Below are positions 1-5,430 of a stretch of 38,035 nucleotides of DNA, one piece after another. Numbering within the stretch: the stretch's first letter is position 1; each line of letters starts with the position of its first letter. Below the pieces are notes generated by a model that did not search any database, had not been told where the DNA came from, and saw only the letters and a program-made list of their open reading frames with translations. Source of the stretch: Thermoleophilales bacterium (GTDB taxonomy: Bacteria; Actinomycetota; Thermoleophilia; Solirubrobacterales; 70-9); the NCBI GenBank assembly GCA_020636955.1, contig JACJWY010000017.1, positions 1-38,035 of the forward strand, written 5' to 3'. The translations under genes and the position numbers were made by a program.

Positions 1-398
1 CCCGGGTGGAACCGCTGGGAGATCTTGTTGGCCGTGTGGAAACCGAGGTGGAAGTCGCTTCGCGCGTTCCATTCTTCATTCGAATCGATCAGACCGAGTA
101 CTCGACCGGCCCGGCCTGATCCGTAGAACCCCTGCGCCTGATCCTTGAGTTCTCCTGGCCAGGTGACCAGCACTAACTCATCGCCTCTTCGCTGGAGAGA
201 AATCCTCTGGGTTGATTCGGCACCATTCAACTTGACCAGGACGCCGATCCTCTCGGGAACGTCGGTCCGGAACGAATCGGCACCGGTGGCTTTCTGAAGA
301 ATGTATCCCAGTCGTAGACCGGTCGATTCCCTCGCTTCGCCCGGAACGGCGACCGCGGTGCTTGAGTACCGACGCAGAGTTCCCGTTGACGATGTCAT
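1..398 (-). CDS. Unrecognised protein, 3' end beyond the window
   Basis: The reverse strand is open from an ATG at 398 to the left edge, giving about 132 residues with no stop. An in-frame TGA lies about ten codons upstream, so the start must be near here. The product is soluble-looking, with a beta-strand-like middle (VLVKLNG, ELVLVTW) and a tail containing NEEWNARSDFHLGFHTANK. I do not recognise the family. It starts 39 nt after the stop of the HD-domain gene on the same strand and is probably the third gene of the operon that begins with the PD-(D/E)XK nuclease. Composition is less G+C-rich than in the rest of the window. The C-terminus is missing. Confidence 0.6.
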   Translation of the reverse strand, partial: MTSSTGTLRRYSSTAVAVPGEARESTGLRLGYILQKATGADSFRTDVPERIGVLVKLNGAESTQRISLQRRGDELVLVTWPGELKDQAQGFYGSGRAGRVLGLIDSNEEWNARSDFHLGFHTANKISQRFHP

Positions 399-437
399 TC
401 GAGTTCGGATTCTGTCGAATCTTCAGGATTCTGTCCG

Positions 438-1031
438 TTAGGTGTTTCGCCCCGGCCAAGTGCCGAGTTCCGAGACGGCGTCGGTGAACTCGAGAGCCAG
501 GGCGGCTTCGCCGAGCTTCTCCTCGTAGATGTCGGCGAGGGACTGGTAGTACCAGAGGCTTTCTTCTTTGGGCGCGCTGAAACGGTTCCAGATGGATTCG
601 CCGACTTGGTGGCGGTCGAGAAGGATTGAGCGCACGTTGTGGACTTTGTCGGCTAGGGAGACGCGGAGGACTTTGTTTCCGAAGTCGTCTGCTGGCAGGG
701 CTTTGAGGTCGGCCAGGTAGGCCGCTTTGCGGGCCTTCCATGGCGGCTTCGGGTCTTCGAAGGTGTCGCTGAGGTGGTCGACGATTTCGGCGACCTCGTC
801 TCCGAACTCGGTGCGAATCCGGGCCAGGGTTTCCTCTCCCCCGGCATCTTCCGGTCCATCGTGGAGGAGGGCGGCGAGGATCTCGTTCTCGGAGCCGCCG
901 TCGTCGATGACGATGCTCGTGACTCCGAGCAGGTGGCCCATGTACGGGATCTCGGAACCCTTGCGGGTCTGCTCGCCGTGAAGTTCCAGGGCGAGATCGA
1001 ATGCGCGTTTGAATCGGTCGTTATCAAGCAT
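438..1031 (-). CDS. HD-domain phosphohydrolase, small alarmone hydrolase-like
   Basis: The 197-residue product has the pattern of single-domain RelA/SpoT-type hydrolases (Mesh1/SAH group, HD_4): an N-terminal HGEQTRKGSEIPYMGH with metal-ligand candidate H33, the HD doublet in LLHDGPED (H57-D58, E61-D62), and a distal SLADKVHN with D128. Known members hydrolyse (p)ppGpp or related nucleotides using Mn2+; this activity is inferred here. There is no synthetase domain, no signal peptide and no membrane segment, so it should be cytosolic. It lies 23 nt downstream of a PD-(D/E)XK nuclease gene and 39 nt upstream of an unknown gene, all on the same strand, so a common transcript is likely. Another HD-family nucleotidase activity is possible. 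Confidence 0.85.
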   Translation of the reverse strand: MLDNDRFKRAFDLALELHGEQTRKGSEIPYMGHLLGVTSIVIDDGGSENEILAALLHDGPEDAGGEETLARIRTEFGDEVAEIVDHLSDTFEDPKPPWKARKAAYLADLKALPADDFGNKVLRVSLADKVHNVRSILLDRHQVGESIWNRFSAPKEESLWYYQSLADIYEEKLGEAALALEFTDAVSELGTWPGRNT

Positions 1032-1054
1032 TCAGATACTCAATGTCAGAAGGG

Positions 1055-1891
1055 TCAAATCGCTATCTCGTATCGGGCGCGCAACTCCGCGACATGGCCG
1101 GGCAGCCAGCCCGGCTGATCGCCACTGGACCACTCTTCCCACAGTTCCGGGTAGCTAAGCGATCTGAACGAAACGGCCGGATCATCCACCCTGGAGATGA
1201 TCTCGTCGAGGTCATTCCGGTGAGCGGCGAATTCGTCGAAATCCGTTGCGTTTGTCGGCTCCCAGAACAAATAGACGAGAGTCACGGCACCGAACCTTCC
1301 ACCCTGAATAGCCTTCCGGAGCCCCAGATAGTGCTTGACGAGCTGAGCGACATCGATGCGCTCATACCGCCGTGGGTTCAACTTCAGGTCCCGGTAGACC
1401 GAGGCCCAACTCTGGTGCGCGACCTCCCCGACAAGCCCTTCATATGAATCCTTGAAATCGGCCTTTTTCGATTCCAGATACTCGGTGAACTTCGACTCGA
1501 TCGCCACGGGGTTCTCGTTGGAAGGAAGCCAGACATCGAGATTCGGCGCCTTGCCGTTGAGTCCAGTGGGGAACTTCTCTTCAAAGCCAATCTCAGAGAA
1601 ACCGCCAATCCCCGCTACGTTCAAGCCCTCCGTCTGGTCGACCCAGGCTCCGAACGCGTTGGCGGCTAGAGCAGACGACGAGTGCGCAGCCCCAAACTTG
1701 ATTCGCCCATCCTTCCGCTTCAGCTCACTTCCATCACCGCCGCCGACCTGTTTCAGAACCTCGTCTATCTGCGACTCATTCACTGACCGGACGAAATTCT
1801 CACTTGCATCAAGAACGTAGGGATCATCACTTCGTCCGGCTGCGATTGCTATCGACTGAATAGTTCTCGCCTTCACCTCCCTGATACTCAC
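1055..1891 (-). CDS. PD-(D/E)XK nuclease, PGN_0703-type putative restriction endonuclease
   Basis: The 278-residue product carries AHSSSALAANAFGAW (69-83), then IGFEEKFP (E104/E105), NLDVWL (D119) and AIESKFTEYLE (E132-x-K134). This acidic residue, Asp, then E-x-K order is that of PD-(D/E)XK nucleases and matches my recollection of the PGN_0703 family of putative restriction endonucleases. Both catalytic-looking motifs are intact. It starts with GTG at 1891 and is the first gene of a leftward operon with the HD hydrolase. No methyltransferase or helicase lies beside it, so a classical restriction-modification system is not evident. DNA cleavage and a defence role are inference. Confidence 0.8.
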   Translation of the reverse strand: MSIREVKARTIQSIAIAAGRSDDPYVLDASENFVRSVNESQIDEVLKQVGGGDGSELKRKDGRIKFGAAHSSSALAANAFGAWVDQTEGLNVAGIGGFSEIGFEEKFPTGLNGKAPNLDVWLPSNENPVAIESKFTEYLESKKADFKDSYEGLVGEVAHQSWASVYRDLKLNPRRYERIDVAQLVKHYLGLRKAIQGGRFGAVTLVYLFWEPTNATDFDEFAAHRNDLDEIISRVDDPAVSFRSLSYPELWEEWSSGDQPGWLPGHVAELRARYEIAI

Positions 1892-1927
1892 GGTCGATCC
1901 ACTCTCTCCAAGTCATTCCCTCCTTGT

Positions 1928-2269
1928 TTGTTCATACGCAATCCGAGTCTAGGTTCCGGTCGTTCTTCTGACAACCGGGTTCGTTTCGTCAGAGACCGCC
2001 GCCGGCTTCCGACCTACCCGTACTTGGTCCCGATCGAGGAATATGTCCCGCCCTTTGCCCTGATGATCGTCGGGCTGCTGATTGGTGAAGCCTTCGGTGA
2101 TGCGTCAGCAATCGGGGCGATCGTCGGCGGATTGTTCGTCTGGAGTTTCTTCTGGACCATCCGGATCTGGTGTGAGCACGGAGAGGCCGTTCGGTTGCTG
2201 CGGGAGCGGGATAGGATCGAACGGATGGCGCGGATGCTTGAGGAGCTTGATCGTGACCGGCGGGCCTGA
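1928..2269 (+). CDS. Small membrane protein, unrecognised
   Basis: The reading frame encodes up to 113 residues from TTG 1928. It has a hydrophobic centre (FALMIVGLLIGEAFGDASAI, then GAIVGGLFVWSFFWTIRIW) that should form two membrane helices, followed by a highly charged coiled-coil-like tail (EAVRLLRERDRIERMARMLE). The first 25 residues are basic and low in character, so translation may begin later, for example at TTG 2026 or ATG 2062; no convincing ribosome site decides this. It is divergent from the nuclease operon and overlaps the start of the next small gene by 17 nt. Family unknown. Confidence 0.55.
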   Translation: MFIRNPSLGSGRSSDNRVRFVRDRRRLPTYPYLVPIEEYVPPFALMIVGLLIGEAFGDASAIGAIVGGLFVWSFFWTIRIWCEHGEAVRLLRERDRIERMARMLEELDRDRRA

Positions 2270-2444
2270 CCCAGAGGAGGACCCGGCAGAACCCGGAGTC
2301 AAAGATGAGCTTCAGGACCTGGTTGGTTCGGTTCGGCGTCGTCGCGATGACGACGATGATGATCAAGAGCTCGACTTCAGCATGGGTGGGCAGCTACCTC
2401 CCGACCATCCTGACGCCGACCTGCTTGATGATCTTGATCTCTGA
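2253..2444 (+). CDS. Small acidic protein with charge blocks
   Basis: A GTG at 2253 preceded by AGGAG at 2241-2245 (7-nt spacing) opens a 63-residue frame that overlaps the end of the membrane-protein gene by 17 nt, typical of translational coupling. The product is very acidic and carries a basic block directly followed by an aspartate run (RRRRDDDDDDQELD), then a D/P-rich tail (PPDHPDADLLDDLDL). The same frame stays open upstream to 2082, but that part is shadow-like and sits under the previous gene. No recognisable domain; function unknown. Confidence 0.5.
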   Translation: MTGGPDPEEDPAEPGVKDELQDLVGSVRRRRDDDDDDQELDFSMGGQLPPDHPDADLLDDLDL

Positions 2445-2541
2445 CTTCTGAGCAGCCGGGGGCGAGTTTCTCTTGCCCGGGACTGACTCTCTTGGGTGGC
2501 CGTTGTTGCGGCCACGGAATCGTCCGAAAGAGAGGGTCGTG

Positions 2542-2838
2542 ATGACGGGTGTTGCTGATGATCAGAAGTTCTGCCTTGAGTTCGCTGACTTCACCGGGGA
2601 GTTGCCCTGGTTGCTGGAGAAGGCGGAGGCGATCGAGGATGCGATGGGCGAGCAGCTGGCCGGGGCCTTTCTCTGGCACTCCGTCGTTGCCGAACCGGAC
2701 ATCGACGGGTTCCGGGTCTTCTTCGAGGTCGACCCCGTCGGGCCGGGTCTGGACCGTTCGGTGCCCGAGAAGCTGATCGGGATCATCCGCGAGATCGTGA
2801 TCAGCGACCCGCCCCGCGACGAGGAACTCGCGGCCTGA
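2542..2838 (+). CDS. Unrecognised 98-residue protein
   Basis: ATG 2542 is preceded by a GAGGG at 2532-2536 and is preferred to the upstream ATG at 2473, whose extra 23 codons look like non-coding sequence. The product has an alternating helix/strand appearance (CLEFADF, LPWLLEKAEAIEDAMGEQLAG, FRVFFEVDPVG, KLIGIIREIVI), no signal peptide and no clear catalytic motif. It lies in a rightward run of small accessory genes that ends at the terminator near 3800. No family recognised. Confidence 0.55.
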   Translation: MTGVADDQKFCLEFADFTGELPWLLEKAEAIEDAMGEQLAGAFLWHSVVAEPDIDGFRVFFEVDPVGPGLDRSVPEKLIGIIREIVISDPPRDEELAA

Positions 2839-2894
2839 GCCGGTTGTAGCCCAAACTGAGGATGACCCGCATTCGCGCTCAATACAATCGAGCC

Positions 2895-3128
2895 ATGGCA
2901 AAGATCGACATTCAGGAACTCAGCGATCAGCCTGAAGAGTTGATCGACCGCGTTCGAAGCGGCGAAGGGATCATCATCACTCGCGATGGCGAGGATGTGG
3001 CCGAACTCGGGCCAGTGCGAAAGGGACTTTCCGCCGAAGAAGTCGTCGAGCGGCACCGGAACCTTCCCCCGATGGATCCTGAAAGTCTGCGTCGGGATAT
3101 CGACGAGATCTTCGCCCCGGGTCTCTGA
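2895..3128 (+). CDS. Phd/YefM-like antitoxin without an adjacent toxin
   Basis: ATG 2895 is chosen because a TACAAT -10 hexamer lies at 2883-2888, six nt upstream, as in leaderless transcripts; an in-frame ATG at 2862 would lie upstream of that promoter. The 77-residue product begins MAKIDIQELSDQPEELIDRV and continues GEGIIITRDGEDVAELGP, the N-terminal DNA-binding pattern of Phd/YefM antitoxins, then has a short helical tail ending DIDEIFAPGL of the toxin-binding type. No PIN-domain toxin follows: the next frame at 3192 is unrelated. It is an orphan antitoxin or the remnant of a degraded pair. Confidence 0.75.
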   Translation: MAKIDIQELSDQPEELIDRVRSGEGIIITRDGEDVAELGPVRKGLSAEEVVERHRNLPPMDPESLRRDIDEIFAPGL

Positions 3129-3191
3129 GCCCACTACTTCGGTATTGGCTGAGTCCCGTCAGATTTTCGGATCTGCCGAGACTTCCTGGGC

Positions 3192-3539
3192 ATGATCGAT
3201 GGGTTGACCCCTGACGAATTCGTAGCCAACTCCGGCTGGCGATACGCGAAGACGATGCCCGAGATTCCCCATCAGTACACGGTGCGGGATCTGGATTCTC
3301 CTGATGGCCGGCGGACCACGGCTATGGGTTCGGAGGAGTTCGAGTGGTTCGTGCGGTTGATCCGGGCCGAAGGGGTGATGAAGACCTGGGGCCGGCGTAC
3401 CCACCCCTACCTGCAGGTCGGTGGCTGGGAGTACTGGACGATGGGCTACCCGGTCGAAGAGACGACGATCATCAACCGGCAGCCGGTCACGCCCGAGGCG
3501 ATGGCCGTGATGGATGAGACGATCGCCCCGGCTCGCTGA
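3192..3539 (+). CDS. Conserved-looking hypothetical protein, 115 residues
   Basis: The frame from ATG 3192 encodes a compact soluble protein rich in aromatic residues (SGWRYAKTMPEIPHQYTVRD, EEFEWFVRLIRAEG, YLQVGGWEYWTMGYP). The W/Y/H-rich pattern looks like a genuine folded domain, and I have the impression of similar proteins in phage and bacterial accessory regions, without a named function. No Shine-Dalgarno sequence precedes the ATG. It occupies the position downstream of an antitoxin gene where a toxin would be expected, but shows no PIN, RelE or Fic motif. Confidence 0.6.
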   Translation: MIDGLTPDEFVANSGWRYAKTMPEIPHQYTVRDLDSPDGRRTTAMGSEEFEWFVRLIRAEGVMKTWGRRTHPYLQVGGWEYWTMGYPVEETTIINRQPVTPEAMAVMDETIAPAR

Positions 3540-3598
3540 TGGTCAGCTTCCGGTCCCGCTTTTCGACTCCTTCTGTGGAGACAACGGAAAGGGGACCC

Positions 3599-3759
3599 GT
3601 GAGCTGGTACGACTTTGACGAGAAGGCCGAAGTGAGCTGCCGTTGCAGCTGCGGGACCTGCGGCCCACCCGGACGAGCTTCAACTACCTCTTCGGGGACG
3701 ATTTGAATGCCTCGTCAGAAATCGATTCCTTCCGCCGACGCTTGAACCATGGAGCGTGA
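3599..3759 (+). pseudogene. Possible small frameshifted gene
   Basis: A GTG at 3599 has a good ribosome site (AAGGGG at 3589-3594) and starts MSWYDFDEKAE, but that frame then becomes Cys-rich and stops at 3706 after 35 codons. A second frame (+2) across the same stretch reads SELPLQLRDLRPTRTSFNYL and continues to a stop at 3759, and looks much more like protein. A single frameshift near 3630 would join them into about 53 residues. Either a small Cys-rich peptide or a degraded gene is possible; family unknown. Apart from this and the terminator I see nothing in 3540-3852. Confidence 0.25.
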
Positions 3760-3767
3760 TGCTCCTT

Positions 3768-3816
3768 GCCCGGAGGGTTGATGCCGGAGGGATCCGGCGG
3801 ACCTCCGGGCTTTTTT
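3768..3816 (+). terminator. Intrinsic terminator of the rightward accessory genes
   Basis: GCCCGGAGG at 3768-3776 pairs perfectly with CCTCCGGGC at 3802-3810, followed directly by six T residues at 3811-3816. An alternative tighter hairpin uses CCGGAGG at 3784-3790 with the same 3' arm. A smaller hairpin (GGAGC/GCTCC, 3751-3765) lies just before it. It ends the rightward group and separates it from the leftward toxin-antitoxin pair. Confidence 0.8.
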
Positions 3817-3852
3817 GACGCCAGTGGTGCCTTGGATCAACGCGGCCGACCC

Positions 3853-4236
3853 TCAGACGAAGATCACTTCGACCGAGTCAAACTTCGAGAAGTCCTTGTC
3901 CTGGGTCACCACCGGGGCGCCGTGTCTGAGCGCAGTTGCCGCAATCCATGTGTCATGGCGACGAAGTTTTCGGCCTTCGCGAAGCGCGGCGTCAGCAAGT
4001 CGCGCGAACAAGCTGCCCGTCTCGGGATCAACCGGAAGAAGCGGGAAGGTGGAACGGACCCGGGAAAGGGTTGCGAGCCTCGAGGCACGGGACTCGCTGT
4101 CTACAGCACGAAGCACCCCAAGTTCCAACTCGGCCGCAGTGATCACGGATACCCCGATCTCGTCGGGCAGCGGGCCCAGTTCACGGCCAGACTCCTCAGC
4201 GACAAAAACCGAAGTGTCAGCGACGGCGCGGGTCAC
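3853..4236 (-). CDS. vapC: VapC-family PIN-domain toxin
   Basis: The 127-residue product has the PIN-domain acidic set: D7 (AVADTSVFV), E36 (TAAELELG), D95 (RRHDTWIAATA) and the C-terminal TQDKDFSKF (D113/D115). VapC toxins are Mg2+-dependent ribonucleases that cleave tRNA or rRNA; the target here cannot be read from sequence. The ATG overlaps the antitoxin stop by 4 nt (4233-4236), so the pair is translationally coupled. All catalytic residues are present, so the toxin is expected to be active. Confidence 0.92.
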   Translation of the reverse strand: MTRAVADTSVFVAEESGRELGPLPDEIGVSVITAAELELGVLRAVDSESRASRLATLSRVRSTFPLLPVDPETGSLFARLADAALREGRKLRRHDTWIAATALRHGAPVVTQDKDFSKFDSVEVIFV

Positions 4237-4484
4237 CGGTCGTCGATCACTTCTTCACGCACCGCCGCGATGTCCTTGAGCAACCCCGGATCAGCCGGAG
4301 ACTCGGTGACGATCCGGCGCAACTCACCCGAAGACACCCACGGACTCCTGGTCAACTGATGGGGAACGATGTCAGCGACCGGACGCCGGTTGACCGTCAA
4401 TGTGAGCGGCACACCGTTCTCGATGTCCTCGATCACTTTGGTTGTCGAGTTCCGCAGTTCTCGGATCGATACGGGACGGCCCAT
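4233..4484 (-). CDS. Phd/YefM-family antitoxin of the VapC pair
   Basis: The frame could start at 4538, but ATG 4484 is preferred: it begins MGRPVSIRELRNSTTKVIED, the normal Phd/YefM N-terminus, and lies 7 nt after a TACGCT -10 hexamer. The 83-residue product continues GVPLTLTVNRRPVADIVP, the beta-strand part of the DNA-binding fold, and ends in a helical toxin-neutralising tail. Antitoxins of this family bind their own promoter; the palindrome at 4495-4511 is the likely operator. The last codons overlap vapC by 4 nt. Confidence 0.9.
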   Translation of the reverse strand: MGRPVSIRELRNSTTKVIEDIENGVPLTLTVNRRPVADIVPHQLTRSPWVSSGELRRIVTESPADPGLLKDIAAVREEVIDDR

Positions 4485-4491
4485 GTCTCCA

Positions 4492-4511
4492 AGCGTAGCA
4501 CTCGATGCTAC
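4492..4511 (-). promoter_or_regulatory. Antitoxin promoter -10 with overlapping palindromic operator
   Basis: On the reverse strand TACGCT (4497-4492) lies 7 nt before the antitoxin ATG at 4484. A perfect palindrome, GTAGCA-CTCGA-TGCTAC at 4495-4511, overlaps the hexamer, so a bound antitoxin-toxin complex would occlude RNA polymerase. Autoregulation is usual for Phd/VapC pairs; binding here is inferred. Confidence 0.65.
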
Positions 4512-4691
4512 ATAGTTCACGACGTTCCGGACCTCCATGTCTCACTGAGCGTTCAGCGAGCAAAAGTCGCCCCCGACGATCGCGGAACTTGCTGGCGGCC
4601 TGCCAGGACCCGCCTCTCCCCGCCGACCGAGGCGGTTCCCGTTCACAAGTCGTGACCAGGAATCCGCCTGTGGCGGGGGTACTTTTCGGTT

Positions 4692-5318
4692 GTGCCGTCG
4701 CTACGTACAGAGGAACGCTGGGCGGCTGAATGTCTGGAAGCTGCTTTGCCTGGCGTTGAAGTTCGGCAGAACGATGATGGGTCGCGGGCGAGCATGTATG
4801 ACCTTGGTCTCTTTCGGGAGGGGGAGCTAATCGGCTCCTGCGAGGTGACGATCGCCGCCGACCCCGCTCTGTTCAAGCTCTGGCACAAGATTCACGGGAA
4901 CCATCCGAAGCCGGCCGGTCATGGGCGGCGGGATCAGCTCGGTTTGCCGGTCCCCTTTGCCGCTCCGCTCCAGACCGACTCGGCCGCAGCCGAGCTGCTC
5001 TGTGAATGGCTGAGCGAATGGCTCGCCTCCCCCGGCCAGCTCCACAACATCCACAAGGCCTGTGACGGGGCCAGCGACCAGAACCATCTCTTCGTGCTGC
5101 TGCCCGGCTACACCGTCGCTCCGTTTCCGGCCCGGCACCTCTTGACCGACCAGGGTGGCTGCCTGCCCGGTGGCAACCCCAGCCCGCCCGGCCCGCTCAC
5201 ACATATATGGGCGATGTCCACCTGGTCAACCGGGGACCTCTTTGGCTGGAGCGAAACCGCCGGCTGGCGTCGCCACCGCAAGGTGCCGCTGGCGGCGCCC
5301 ATTGCCCTGGCCGCCTGA
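4692..5318 (+). CDS. Unrecognised 208-residue protein
   Basis: GTG 4692 follows a TACTTT hexamer at 4680-4685 by six nt, consistent with a leaderless transcript. The N-terminal part reads SRASMYDLGLFREGELIGSC then EVTIAADP, an Asp followed by E-x-T on a strand that loosely recalls PD-(D/E)XK-like folds, but the catalytic Lys is absent and I do not make that assignment. The rest is Trp-rich (LWHKIHGNH, LLCEWLSEWLASPGQL, HIWAMSTWSTGDLFGW), with no membrane segment. Family unknown; single gene between the toxin pair and the glycoside hydrolase. Confidence 0.65.
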   Translation: MPSLRTEERWAAECLEAALPGVEVRQNDDGSRASMYDLGLFREGELIGSCEVTIAADPALFKLWHKIHGNHPKPAGHGRRDQLGLPVPFAAPLQTDSAAAELLCEWLSEWLASPGQLHNIHKACDGASDQNHLFVLLPGYTVAPFPARHLLTDQGGCLPGGNPSPPGPLTHIWAMSTWSTGDLFGWSETAGWRRHRKVPLAAPIALAA

Positions 5319-5354
5319 GCCGATCAGAGGATCGGATAACCCTGGCCGCCTGAG
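5305..5354 (+). repeat. 15-bp direct repeat at the end of the 208-residue gene
   Basis: The sequence ccctggccgcctgag occurs at 5305-5319, covering the last codons and stop of the preceding gene, and again at 5340-5354, 35 bp further on. It looks like a small local duplication of the gene's 3' end; no function is evident. Confidence 0.6.
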
Positions 5355-5430
5355 GTAACCGGAAGATCGGGGAACGCCGACCGCCGGACCCGGCCGCAGA
5401 GGTTGGACCTGTTCCCTATATTTATTTGTC

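Noticed and set aside
178..741. A 187-codon reverse frame bridging the HD gene and its downstream neighbour
   Set aside because: It overlaps the HD-domain gene out of frame and is Arg/Ser/Pro-rich; the other frame starting at 398 looks like real protein.
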